DNA of 64,000 nt from Iris pallida. Lineage: Eukaryota; Streptophyta; Magnoliopsida; Asparagales; Iridaceae. Numbering within the stretch: position 1 is the first letter of the stretch; every line of letters begins with the position of its first letter. The stretch is taken from assembly GCA_029216955.1 (NCBI GenBank), contig JANAVB010004000.1, positions 3,590,583 to 3,654,582 on the forward strand, read 5' to 3'. Made by a program: the position numbers and the translations under genes. The notes beneath the pieces were generated by a model that saw only the letters and a program-made list of their open reading frames with translations, had not been told where the DNA came from and searched no databases. Below, piece by piece: positions 49,546-61,571 of the stretch.

Positions 49546-49718
49546 GATTCTGCAGAGATAAGATAGAAGGAATTGAGAATAGGACGAAAACAAACGAGAT
49601 ACAAAAGAATTTGTTCAAGGATAATCAAGAATGATATAGTCAAGTATGGATGAGACCTAATATTCTAAACCTAATTTGCAGGCTTGTTCAGTACAGTAAC
49701 GTAACCAAACAAATCTCT

Positions 49719-49736
49719 GACATGCATGGGCCACCA
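49719..49736 (-). promoter_or_regulatory. Element F primer-binding site (tRNA-Ile type)
   Basis: On minus TGGTGGCCCATGCATGTC, one mismatch from the C/E/G version, 9 bases from the LTR. Confidence 0.6.
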
Positions 49737-50289
49737 CTAAAAACATGTCACGCCCCAGTTCCAAATAATCGGATTGGGAACACGTGGCATGCCAGCTGTA
49801 CAATCAAGCATAGCTAAACCCAATTTAATGGACTATGATCTGATCGTAGTACGCTGAAGTAAAACTAATAAAGTAACATCACAGGCAGGTAAACTAGTCT
49901 CATCCACGAAATAAAGTAAGAGATAACTGAATAGAAATTCATCAGTGCCACAGAGTCCAAAGTCAACTATGACTAGTGGAGAACAGTCCACTAAATAAGT
50001 AAATGAGTACAACTGGAATGAAATGGAGTAGTAAATTGAAATAAACAAAATACTGGAAATGAAACCCACGTCTGAAGATGTAGCTAGCCTCCAGTGGATC
50101 AAGGCTGCGGCTCCACCTCAAAGTCGTCATCAACAAGTCCCTCTACTCCGTAATCAGCCGGGAATAAGTGCTCGTCAAGCTCTGGAAAAGATACCAGGTC
50201 CTCAGAGGGACATAACAAATACACAGAAAATCGACATGCATGATAATACTGAGCAGTAATGTAAAAGTAACTATAAAGTATGCAACCAA

Positions 50290-50322
50290 GTATTTCCCTA
50301 ACCAAACAAGGACAGGAAATAC
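50290..50322 (-). other. LTR stem-loop with conserved loop (F, 5' LTR)
   Basis: Perfect 8-base stem GTATTTCC/GGAAATAC around CTAACCAAACAAGGACA. Confidence 0.6.
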
Positions 50323-52677
50323 AAAGTAAGCAATAGAGGTGTTCTAAACCATCTATGTGTAAATGCTCTCGAGACATCTCTAGTGGCACATGAGAGGGGG
50401 AGAAGAAGAAGAAACTGCCACCAAGCGTTCTACAGTTTGAGAAACGAGGGGCTACGAGCATCCAGCGTACATTGGAAACAGAAATTCTCATACACCACTA
50501 GTAGACTCTCCCCACCCAATGTACTCGTACCGTATATGCGGTACGAACAATATGCAAGACGTCATAGTAAATATAATGTAACTAAACCAAACTGCTAACA
50601 GACTCAAGTTCATATGTTAAGGGCTAGTCAACACATAACCTCTGTACTCAGCTCACTCATATGTGATACGTGTCTGAGACGGTGTCAAGTTATACTAACA
50701 CTATACCGGGTAGTCATCAATGGAGACGAGTGCACACAAATAGCAATAAACTGGAAATTTGAAACTACTGCATAGTAATATCAAGCAAGGTGTACTTGCC
50801 TGTGTCCAGCAACTGAGTATCCGGGTCCAAAGTAGAGTCCGAGTTCCGAGAAGCAAATAATCCTAAACAAGCATGATTTCTAATTAGTCACTAATTAACA
50901 ATTTACTAAATTGATTAATTGCTAATTACTCAACAATCAAGTATTTTATTAAAACTAACTAACTAGTACCAATAATTATGAATAATAATTATACAATAAT
51001 AAGTATGTAAAATATACTTATTATCATACATTTATATTCTGTAATTAATAATACAACATGATATTTAATAATTCATTAATTAATTATAATTAATTAACTA
51101 ATCAATTTAATACACACATGCATACACAATTCCTAATAATACTAACGAAAATAGTAAAAATCCTTAAAAATCATTTTTAGTCTATTTTAATAATAAAATA
51201 AATAATATCAGAATAATAAATATATATTATATATATATTTTTACAGAAATGAATTTATTACTATTAAAACTATTTATTAAATAACTAGTTAAATAACAAT
51301 AGTAAATACATAATAATTCTAAATAAATTCTAAAAATCACTATAGACCCTAAATTTATCCAATAAACCTAAATTCACTATTCTACACAATAATAACACAT
51401 AATTAATAATTATTTAAAATAATAAAATAATTATTAACCCTTTAATAATTAATTCTAAAATAATTCTAGAAATTACTTTTAGATCTTAAAAATTTGTAAA
51501 TAAATATAAAACACCTAAAATAATTTCCAAAATAACTTAACTACCTATTTGCAACAGAAACCCTAACATTTACCAATTTACAAATAATTATATAATTCAT
51601 ATCAATTAATTATATAATATACTTAGTAATCAAAATTACCTTACTAAAATCTAAATAAATATAAATAAATATAATTAAATACTAGAAATATTTTTATACA
51701 GTAAAGTATATTTTTATAAACATTTTCTATATATATCTATATAATTTAATTAATAACTAATTAAATAATATAAATTAAAAACAGTATTTAATATTTGATT
51801 TAAATAATTAAAAATTCACAGAATAAATCAAAATAAAATATTTTAAAAACCAATACAATATTGGAAAAATTTCCATAATATACTTTACATTTGAATCTAT
51901 ATTTTCCATATAAATTATATTATTTAAATATTTATTAATTAAATAATATGAATTAAAAACAGAATATGAAAAATTAATTAAATAATTAAAATTTCATAGT
52001 CTTTAATATAAAATAATTATAAATTAAATACTATAATTTCTGGAAAAAAATTATTATAAAATACTACATTAATTTTACAAACTTTTTCCTCTACAAAGTT
52101 TTATTTAATTAATAATAAAATTATTAATTAACGATTAAAACAGTAAATACAAACAATTAATTAACAACACATAAAATTCGTAAATAAATAATAATAAATA
52201 CTAATAAATAATATTAATTCACACAAAAATTAATGTAGATTCTATACTTAATTACTAATGATCCCCTTTAATTAGGTCTAATTAATTAACAATATTTACA
52301 CAATAATAATCATAAAAAAAACTGAATTAACTTGGATTAGAAACCCTAAAACTAGGGTTACAGTAAAATAGGAGGATTTCCCACGTGGAAGAACCACGGG
52401 GTGGCTCGGGGGGGTTACCTGCCCGCCGCAGGGGGTCGGGGTCGGCCTCGAGGCGCGGTGGCGCCGCCGGGGGTCGCCGGGATCGGCCGGGTTCTGCTGC
52501 TATGAGCAGCAGCCAAAATCCCGGTCGGGATTTGCCTCGCCGGCCGCTCGTGGTGGCTCGGACCGCCGGGGATCTGGCCAGGGGGCGGCGGTTGAGTAGG
52601 TGGCAAGGTCGGGGGGGCGACGGCTTGAAGGAAATGGCTCTAGGGTTAGGGTTGTGAGGAGTCTTGGTTGATGAAGG

Positions 52678-52753
<76 letters not shown>
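52678..52753. repeat. (TA)n microsatellite in F 5' LTR
   Basis: About 75 bases, against 49 in the other LTR. Confidence 0.95.
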
Positions 52754-52756
<3 letters not shown>

Positions 52757-52882
52757 TCTAGGGTTCTATGTAAACGGGTATAGACCCGTACCCAATTTGG
52801 TTTGGATTGACCCGACCCTCCTGACAGGTGGGCCAGGGCTGGGGTAGGGTTAGGGTTAGTTGCTAGAGTTAAGGTTTTGGCT

Positions 52883-52887
52883 TTAAG
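52883..52887. repeat. Target-site duplication (left) of element G
   Basis: TTAAG, repeated exactly at 63797-63801. The intact F LTR (44257 region) has it once. Confidence 0.9.
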
Positions 52888-53586
52888 TGTCACGCCCCAG
52901 AACCAGAATACTGGAGAGCGGGGGCAGACATAGCCAGCTACATATATTGAAATGGAAATCACCTCGATAAACGGTCACGGCTGTCTAGATATGTGAGGGT
53001 TTTCTACAAGCCAACAGTCTCTTATGGTCATGAACAAGCCTAGTGTCTCAATCACCACAAGTAAGTAAAGTCGCAAGATGTATGATCATTAAATATACAA
53101 TAATAAGGCGTCCCAAATATTACATATTCAGCTGATCATGAAGCTAGTCGTTACAAAATGTTAGGACTAGCAAGAGTTTAGTCATACATGATCAACCCTA
53201 GGATTTGTCAATCATGTTTACAGCCCGTAGGCAGACAGTAAGTAAAAGTGCTCCGAGCTAACAGGTGCTCGTCGGCTAAACGCTTCAAAAGAATAATTTT
53301 TACAATAGAGTGAGCGAAACAAAATAGAAAACCCACTCTTGGCCCGGATTCCATCTAGTGTTCACCATTGGGTTGGAAGCTTGGTAGATCCTCGGAAGCT
53401 ACTCCAAAATTTGGCCACACAAAACCAGCTGGGTCAACCCCAGAAAGAGCAAGTGCCACCAGGGGGCCACGAAATAAGAACAAAAACCAGCAATCAGCAC
53501 AGAAAATCTAATATTAAAACTAAAATTTATGAAAACATGTCAGGATGATATACGACGAGATAACCATGGAACTATTCCGATAGCCA

Positions 53587-53628
53587 GGTTACAACCCGTA
53601 AACCAAACAAGGACCGGGGTTGTAATCC
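53587..53628 (-). other. LTR stem-loop with conserved loop (G, 3' LTR)
   Basis: GGTTACAACCC, loop GTAAACCAAACAAGGACC, then GGGGTTGTAATCC. Arms pair over about 10 bases. Confidence 0.55.
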
Positions 53629-54540
53629 TTCATCTGAACAGAGCTTGGTTTCCCACCATTTATCGACAAGATAAGTAATGTAAGTAATCAAGACAGGAAG
53701 CAATCTTGTATGGGATCAAGACATGACTAGACTGGTTATACCTCATTAAATCAATCATGGCCAAGCAGATCCTACGACTTACTACTTTAACTGACTAGGG
53801 TTATCACAGGCCTAATTACTAACAAGATGAAGTGAGATTTTTCCACAGCCACAAGTCCTGCAGACCATCCAGGTTACCCAGGACGAAAGATTAGGGTTAA
53901 ATTCAGGTGGGTACATCGTCCAGGAGACGCATGTACCCTTAGGTGACTTAGAGGGTGCAACACCTGACAGTGTGCTGGAAATGCGCCCTACTCGACGGCA
54001 GGCTACAAATCCCTGGAGCGCCCAGGTAACGGGATTGCCTGTAGCTGTGTCATCTCTTCATGACTACTGTGTTATTCTAGTTATTAGCCTTAATCCATTT
54101 TAGTAGGAGCTCCTGACCGTGGTACTCAGGAGTCCCATCCTAGACATGATGCAAGACAGGACGAGTGGATTAACAAGCAAGCAAGAAAGAACCACCCACG
54201 GTGTCAAGGCAGGTCAAGTTAAGTTATCAAGATAAATCATGTCAGGGTACTTGTCAGGAGTGCGCCACGACGGGCCACTATCAGGTCAGGTTGGTCATGT
54301 CAGGAGTGCACCACTACGGGTCACTGTCGTGTCATGCTAGTTCCTTGTCATACCGTGCCACGTACAATAGTCATTCCAAACATGTTAAGTAAAATCAAGT
54401 TCATGACAAAAGGCATAAGGATATAAAATGGGCGTAAAATATCTAATAAAATATCAATATACAGGGCTATAGAAGAGTCAAGCTTAAAGAAATAAGACCA
54501 AAACTCCAAGAGCCAATGGGTTAAGCAAGGGGTCAGGGGA

Positions 54541-55090
54541 GCAGCGTACGAAAAGTCACGCATGCTGACAGCAGCGTGGGTGAAAAGTCACGCACGCTGA
54601 GAGAGCAGCATAGGTGAAAAGTCACGCACGCTACAGGGAGCAGCGTAGGTGAAAAGTCACGCACGCTGAGAGAGCAGCATAGGTGAAAAGTCACGCACGC
54701 TACAGGGAGCAACGTAGGTGAAAAGTCACGCACGCTGAGAGAGCAGCATAGGTAAAAAGTCACGCACGCTACAGGGAGCAGCGTAGGTGAAAAGTCACGC
54801 ACACTCAAGGGAGCAGTGTAGGTGAAAAGTCACGCACGCTACAGGGAGCAGCGTAGGTGAAAAGTCACGCACGCTACAGGGAGCAGCGTAGGTGAAAAGT
54901 CACGCACACTCAAGGGAGCAGTGTACGTGAAAAGTCACGCACACTCAAGGGAGCAGTGTACGTAAAAAGTCACGCACACTCAAGGGAGCAGTGTGCGTGA
55001 AAAGTCACGCACACTCAAGGGAGCAGTGTGCGTGAAAAGTCACGCACGCTCAAGGGAGCAGTGTACGTAAAAAGTCACGCACACTCAAGG
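54541..55090. repeat. Tandem hairpin array in G 3' LTR (16 units)
   Basis: The invariant core AAAAGTCACGC recurs 16 times at about 35-base intervals. The unit contains complementary arms, the best being AGTGTGCGTGA and TCACGCACACT around AAAG. Three unit subtypes occur, in blocks. Confidence 0.85.
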
Positions 55091-55165
55091 AGACACGCTT
55101 CCAACAGGAAGCGTACTCAAGCCTGCGTACGCAGCGCTAAAGAGCACGCGTAGCTCAGGGTGCGT
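55091..55165. other. Palindrome-rich segment next to the array
   Basis: ACGCTTCC/GGAAGCGT (loop AACA) and the perfect 12-base palindrome CTGCGTACGCAG lie side by side, immediately beyond the hairpin array. Confidence 0.6.
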
Positions 55166-55603
55166 AAGCTAAATAGCTCTGCACACTGCTCACAGTCTTC
55201 TCCAAACAGCAGAACACCATGGATGAACCCAAGGCTTCAAAGCATCATAACTTGGCCATCCGAACTCCAAATCCAGATTTCCAAAGTCCCAACTTGGGTA
55301 GAATTGAATGCTCTTCCACATGGAAACACCAAAACCCATAAAAATCCAACTTAAGGAGATCAAACCATGCAAAATCCGAAAATAGAAATAACTTAGATCT
55401 AGAGCAAAGGAGACTTCAAATCACAAAACACCAAGTTCTAATGTTGATCACCATGTCCTAATCTAGCAAATGGACAAGGAAAAGAGGGTTCTCATGTAGT
55501 GGTAAGATGCACTTGCCTAGGGTTAGGAGAGTTGTGTTGAGAAAGGAGAAGAAGAAGAAGGAAATTAATGGTGGAAGTTATGAGGAGAGAGAGTGGTAGG
55601 TGG

Positions 55604-55618
55604 GGGTTATAAAGAGGG
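55604..55618 (-). promoter_or_regulatory. Probable core promoter of element G
   Basis: In sense CTCTTTATAACCCCC about 205 bases into the LTR, followed by a CT-rich stretch (ACTCTCTCTCC). It puts the hairpin array within the transcribed leader. The 5' LTR copy is at about 63582-63596. Confidence 0.45.
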
Positions 55619-55818
55619 GGATTTGTGGTGTGTTGAGGGTGAAGTGTAGGGCTAGGGTGTTCCAACACATAAAATCGAACCAAACCGAACCATGCCAAAA
55701 ACCGAAAATACGAGAAATACCAAAATTCTACAAGTTGAGAAAAAATAAAATACATGCCAAAATCTAGATACGAGTAAAAATACGAAATACGGGAAAAATA
55801 CGGGAAATAAGGGTGACA

Positions 55819-55860
55819 ACTCTATCCACCTTAAAAGAATTCCGTCCTCGAAATTTAATC
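55819..55860 (-). promoter_or_regulatory. Element G polypurine region
   Basis: On minus AAATTTCGAGGACGGAATTC, then TTTTAAGGTGGATAGAGT, then the LTR. Confidence 0.6.
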
Positions 55861-55987
55861 AAGGTGCTAGAGATTGCCACGACAAGCTACACTAAGGACA
55901 GGCAAGCTACACTAAGCCGTCCAATCATACAATCATACAATGCAAGCAAGGAAGGGAAAATGTAAGGCATAAGAAAGACATTATACC

Positions 55988-56452
55988 TCACGAGTCAAAC
56001 AGGTAGGGATATCGCGATCGGATGTCGTCCTCACGCTCCCACGTTGACTCACCCAGAGAGTGATGACCCCAAGCAACACGGACTAATTTAATAGTCTTGT
56101 TCTTGAGTATCTTTTCCCTCCGGTCCAAAATAGACACGGGCCTCTTCTCATACGAAAGGTTGGTACCAACAACCAATTCCGAATGGTCTAGGATATGGCT
56201 CGGGTTCGGAATATATCGTCGTAATTGGGACACATGGAATACATCATATACCTCACTTAGCGACGGCAGAAGAGCGAGACGATAGGATACATCTCCTACT
56301 CGCTCTAGAATATCGAACGGCCCTATATACCTAGGACTAAGCTTTTTTCGCACGCCAAAGCGAATGACGCCGCGGTTAGGCGAGATCCTAAGGAATACAT
56401 GGTCGTCGACAGCAAATTCCAAGGGACGCCGATGAGCATCGGCCCAATGGCG
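55988..56452 (-). pseudogene. pol: G pol: integrase C-terminal part and chromodomain
   Basis: In frame with the rest of G. It holds the GPY/F-type module (LSPRYIGPFDILERVGDVSYRLAL), VFHVSQLRRY and a chromodomain-like end (SILDRREKIL, LVRVAWGHH, STWEREDDI). It stops at 55988, about 170 bases before the LTR. A TAG at 56453-56455 separates it from the upstream part; element F has Gln (CAG-type) there. Confidence 0.85.
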
Positions 56453-56455
56453 CTA

Positions 56456-57049
56456 GCGGTCCTGGGCAACTCGGAGGTGATCTCTGACCTTCCTGACCAC
56501 TTCAACCGTCTGGGAAATCAACTCGGGCCCGAGCATCTGCCTCTCTCCGACATCATCCCATGCTAGCGGGGATCTGCACTTCCTGCCATAGAGAGCCTCG
56601 AAGGGTGCCATCTGGATACTGGCCTGATAACTGTTGTTGTACGAGAATTCCACCAGGTACAGATGATTCTCCCATGAACCACCGAAGTCAAGGGTACAGG
56701 ATCTCAACATATCTTCAAGAGTCTGGATTGTGCGTTCTGATTGACCATTCGTCTGTGGGTGATAAGCTGAGCTGAACTGAAGATGAGTCCCCAAACTCTT
56801 CTGTAAGCTGCGCCAAAAGTGTGATATGAATCTTGAATCCCTGTCTGAGGTGATGCTGACTGGCACACCATGAAGCCTGACGATCTGCCTGAGGTACATC
56901 TCTGCTAGCTGCGCCGTCGACTGTCCAACTCTGAATGGGAGAAAGAGTGCCACCTTGGTAAGCCTGTCCACAATTACCCAAATAGCATCTCTGCCGGCCG
57001 GAGATCTGGGCAATCCGGTCACGAAATCCAAGGTTATATGTTCCTATTT
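56456..57049 (-). pseudogene. pol: G pol: integrase core
   Basis: Contains [38 protein letters not shown] and the catalytic Glu in [11 protein letters not shown]. It is in the same frame as the upstream 1,006-codon part. The two are separated by two TAG codons within nine bases (57044-57052), at positions where element F has Trp. Confidence 0.85.
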
Positions 57050-57052
57050 CTA

Positions 57053-60000
57053 TTCTGGGATCGGTAAGGGTTGAAGAAGTCCAGCGGACCTCTGATGTTC
57101 AGCTTTAACCTGTTGGCAAACCAAACACCGAGAGACAAACCGGGCTATCTCCCTCTTCATGCCATTCCACCAAAAATGCTGACGAATATCTCGGTACATC
57201 TTCGTACCACCCGGATGAATAGAATACTGTGAACTGTGGGCTTCTGCCATGACTTCCTGTCTGATATCTCTACTGGGTACACAAAGACGAGTGCCGTGCC
57301 GAAGGGTACCGTCTTCATGGATACATAACTCTGGCCTTCTTCCTGCTTCACACTCTGCTCTGAGTCGCTGAAGCTTGGAATCTGCTGACTGCGCCATCCG
57401 GACCCTCTCAACTATGCTGGACTGAACCTGTAGATTGGCCATCAATGCCACACTGGTAGGAAGAACCACTTCAATCCCCATCTTCTGAAGATCTGCCAAT
57501 AATTCTGGTTGCGCCGTCAGGAAATAAACTCCGACTCTCCTGCTCAATGCATCTGCTACAACGTTGGCCTTCCCGGGATGATACTGCAAATCTACATCAT
57601 AATCCACGAATAGCTCGAGCCATCTTCTCTGCCGCATATTAAGGTCCTTCTGGGTGAAAACATACTTCAGGCTCTTATGATCAATAAAGATCTCCACTCT
57701 ATCTCCGTACAAGTAGTGTCTCCACAACTTCAAAGCAAACACTACCGCCGCCAATTCCAAGTCGTGGGTCGGGTAATTCTTCTCATGATCACGAAGTTGG
57801 CGTGACGTATAAGATATTACCTTCCCATGCTGCATCAAAACACACCCCAATCCTCTGCCTGAAGCGTCGCAATAAACTGTGAATCCTCCGGTCCCATCTG
57901 GAAGGGTGAGAATGGGAGCCGTTATCAAACCTCGCTTCAACTTCTCAAATGACTCCTGACACTCTGCTGTCCAAATAAACGGCACATCCTTGCGGGTCAA
58001 CTGGGTCATCGGCGCTGAAATCCTTGCGAAATCTAAAACGAACCGCCGGTAGTAGCCGGCCAATCCGAGGAAGCTGCGAACCTCTGTCACTGAGCTGGGT
58101 ACCGGCCATGACTCGATAGCCACAATCTTCTGGGGATCCACTTCCACTCCTCCTCGAATAATGATGTGACCCAAGTACGAAATGCGATCGAGCCAGAACT
58201 CGCATTTACTGAACTTGGCGTACAACTGATGCTCCCTAGGCGTCTGAAGGATGACTCTGAGATGCTGCTCATGCTCTGCTTCACTCTTGCTGTAGACCAA
58301 GATGTCATCTAGGAACACGATCACAAATTGATCCAAGTAAGGCATAAAAATGCGATTCATGAGGTCCATGAATACGGCCGACGCATTGGTCGCTCCAAAG
58401 GGCATAACAAGGAACTCCCAATGTCCATACCTCGATCTGAATGCTGTTTTCGGGATGTCCTGCTCTCTGACTCTGATCTGGTGGTATCCTGACCGCAAGT
58501 CGATCTTCGAGAACACTGAAGCCCCTCTGAGCTGATCAAACAAGTCATCTATCCTCGGAAGAGGGTATCTGTTCTTGATTGTCACCGAATTCAAGGTACG
58601 ATAATCAACACATAGCCTGGACGTACCATCCTTCTTTTTTACAAGAAGCATCGGGGCTCCCCAAGGCGATCCACTTGCATGGATGAATCCCTTGGTCCTC
58701 AGTTCTTCAATCATCTTGTACAAAATCTCCAATTCTGAAGGCGCCATCCTGTAGACTCGCTCTGACACTGGTGCTGTCCCGGGAATCAAGTCTATAGTGA
58801 ACTCAATCTCCCGCTCTGGCGGCATCCCTGGAAGCTCCTCTGGAAAGACATTTGGAAACTCTTCAACTATCCGGGGTAACTGCACTGCTGCTACTGCCAT
58901 CCGCAATGCTGGGGAAGATGGCTCCACTGCGCCTCTGGAAAACGAAAACTCTGGCTCGCCGGGGATACTAAAGACAACTCTGCCAATATGGCAGTCTATC
59001 CTAGCATACTGGTTCCTCAACCAATCCATGCCTAGGACTACATCATAGTCTGCCATAAGAAACTCTATGAATCTAGCGGAGAACTCCCTACCGCTAACTA
59101 CGATCCGACACGAGGAAAATACTCGATCTACTCCCACAAGACCATTACCAGTAAGTATATTGAGCCTCACTGATAATGACTCTGGCTCCAATCCTATCCG
59201 TGTCGCGAATCGTGCAGACATGAATGAATGCGATACACCAGAATCAAACAATACCGAAGCTGGAAAGGAGTTGACGAGAATAGTACCTGCCACTACCTCA
59301 CCTGGTGCAACTTCTTCTTCCATAGCCATCATCATGGCCTGACCTTGTCCTCTGGCTGCTGGTCCCCTCTGCTGGAAACCTCTTTGCCTATTCTGGATCT
59401 GAGCTTGGGCTTGTGCATACTGCTGGGGGTGCTGTTGCTGGAATGCCTGAGACTGAGGCGACAAGGGCCTCGAAGACTGATACTGCTGCTGCTGAACTGG
59501 TGCTGGGGCCCGTCCTCTCACCGAAGAGCTAGAAGGGTTGGATACAGATGAACCACCCCTATTCGGGCAAGCTCCAACCCTATGATCTGCTGCTCCACAA
59601 GCCAGGCACAATCCCTGTGCCCTGCGACAGTCTGCCACCACATGCCCTGGCTTCCCGTAATGAGAACATCCCATCGCGGAAGTCTGCTTCTGCTTCTGCT
59701 GCTGCGGGTACATCGGGGTCGAATGCTGAACCGACGTTACTGAGGCCGCCCGCCTCGGAGTTCCAATGGTCAATCCCCTAACTGCCGGGGATGGAGCTGA
59801 TGATTGGTGCATCTGACTGTGGGACCGCTTCCTACTTCCGGTCCTATCCACGATCCTCTGGGAGGTGTACTCATGCCTCCTAGCTGCTCTCAAGACCGCA
59901 TCGAACGTCTGGTGCTCGAACTGCTCAACCGCCAACAAGATCTCCAAATACAGTCCCTGCTGGAACCGCTGGGCTCTATCGAGCTCGGTTGCCACCAAGG

Positions 60001-60097
60001 TGGAGGCAAACCTACTCAGCCTAGAAAACTCGGTCGCATAACCATCGACCGTCCTGCCTCCTTGCTTCAAGTTGGTAAATCTGGTCTGCAGGTCGTA
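57053..60097 (-). pseudogene. pol: G gag C-terminal part, protease, RT, RNase H, integrase zinc module
   Basis: About 1,015 codons open without a stop. Order: end of Gag ([13 protein letters not shown]); two knuckles, the first damaged ([14 protein letters not shown], second Cys now Tyr), the second complete ([14 protein letters not shown]); protease ([12 protein letters not shown], with Val for the usual Ala); RT ([31 protein letters not shown]); RNase H ([23 protein letters not shown]); integrase zinc module ([22 protein letters not shown]). Long open frame suggests recent activity. Confidence 0.9.
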
Positions 60098-60100
60098 TCA

Positions 60101-60700
60101 AGCCACAGCATCAAAGTACTTCGTCTGGAATCTCTCCCTAAACACTGCCCAAGCAATAGGTGCCACTAATCCCATGGCCTGCGCCGCCCACCAATTGCGA
60201 GCTAAATCCAACAACTGCAGGCATACCACCGCCACCTTCTCATTCTCGGGTGTTCTAGCTGCTTCCAGAATTACCTCGGTATCCTGAAGCCATGCATCCG
60301 CGGCAATCGCATCCTCGCTGCCGTCGAAGAAAGGAGGGTTCAAGCGCTTGAAACTGTTGGCCGCCTGGTTCCCTGGATGTCCGCCTCGGGTCAAAGCATC
60401 TTGAACTGTCTGGTGCAGGGCGTCGCTTCGACGATCCTGGGAAGCTATCAAAGTTTTGACGAAGCCTACTAAGGTACCATCATCTGGCTCTGTGGGCTGG
60501 ACGGGTCGAACTGGTGACTCTCCTCCAGTAGGCACGACTCTGGAGGCTACCCCGGAATGCTGGGCTTGATCTCCAAGTTGCTGCTGATCCGCGGGATGTG
60601 CTCCACCTCGTCGATCGGTAGGACCAGGTACAGTGCCGCTGAAGAAGACGACACAGGGAACAATAAGGAAAGGACCAGGACAGATCAATGATATAAGCAC
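60101..60700 (-). pseudogene. gag: G gag N-terminal part
   Basis: About 200 codons ending at a TGA (60098-60100). Contains the Gag core (FFDGSEDAIAADAWLQDTEV, RNWWAAQAMG, AVFRERFQTKYF). After the TGA the same frame continues as [14 protein letters not shown], so the stop lies inside gag. No ATG is present in frame between the upstream stop (near 60743) and the Gag core, so the start is unresolved and may be lost. Confidence 0.75.
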
Positions 60701-60803
60701 AGGATCAGGGCAATCCAGGGATTCAGAGGATACGAACAGAGATCAAGGACGAGTACTGATTGAGACATCTATCTGGTAAACCCCCACACATCTTCATTTA
60801 CAA

Positions 60804-60821
60804 GACCTGCATGGGCCACCA
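60804..60821 (-). promoter_or_regulatory. Element G primer-binding site (tRNA-Ile type)
   Basis: On minus TGGTGGCCCATGCAGGTC then T, 9 bases from the 5' LTR. Confidence 0.65.
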
Positions 60822-61529
60822 CTTAAACCATGTCACGCCCCAAAACCAGAATACTGGAGAGCGGGGGCAGACATAGCCAGCTACGTATATCGAAATGGAA
60901 GCCACCTTGATATACGGTCACGGCTGTCTAGATATGTGAGGGTTTTCTACAAGCCAACAGTCTCTTATGGTCATGAACAAGCCTAGTGTCTCAATCACCA
61001 AAAGTAAATAAAGTCGCAAGATGTATGATCATTAAATATACAATAATAAGGCGTCCCAAATATTACATATTCAGCTGATCATGAAGCTAGTCGTTACAAA
61101 ATGTTAGGACTAGCAAGAGTTTAGTCATACATGATCAACCCTAGGATTTGTCAATCATGTTTACAGCCCGTAGGCAGACAGTAAGTAAAAGTACTCCGAG
61201 CTAACAGGTGCTCGTCGGCTAAACGCCTCAAAAGAATAATTTTTACAATAGAGTGAGCGAAACAAAATAGAAAACCCACTCTTGGCCCGGATTCCGTCTA
61301 GTGTTCACCATTGGGCTGGAAGCTTGGTAGATCCTCGGGAGCTGCTCTGAAATCTGGCCACACAAAATCAGCTGGGTCAACCCCAGAAAGAGCAAGTGCC
61401 ACAAGGGGGCCACGAAATAAGAACAAAAACCAGCAATCAACACAGAAAATCTAATATTAAAACTAAAATTTATGAAAATATGTCAGGATGATATACGACG
61501 AGATAACCATGGAACTATTCCGATAGCCA

Positions 61530-61571
61530 GGTTATAACCCGTAAACCAAACAAGGACCGGGGTTGTAATCC
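61530..61571 (-). other. LTR stem-loop with conserved loop (G, 5' LTR)
   Basis: GGTTATAACCC, loop GTAAACCAAACAAGGACC, then GGGGTTGTAATCC. Confidence 0.55.

Larger units (their letters stand above)
49746..52887 (-). mobile_element. Element F 5' LTR, U5-side part
   Basis: Matches 41138-44256 with scattered differences. It is interrupted after TTTGGCTTTAAG by element G and resumes at 63797. Confidence 0.85.
52888..55818 (-). mobile_element. Element G 3' LTR
   Basis: TGTCACGCCCCAGAACC...AAGGGTGACA in plus orientation. It contains the stem-loop 53587-53628, the hairpin array 54541-55090 and a sense TATA at 55608-55616. Confidence 0.85.

Noticed and set aside
54541..55090. Regular ~35-base repeats that resemble a CRISPR array
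   Set aside because: The DNA is plant nuclear retrotransposon LTR. There are no unique spacers (the whole unit repeats) and no cas genes. It is a minisatellite with hairpin arms.
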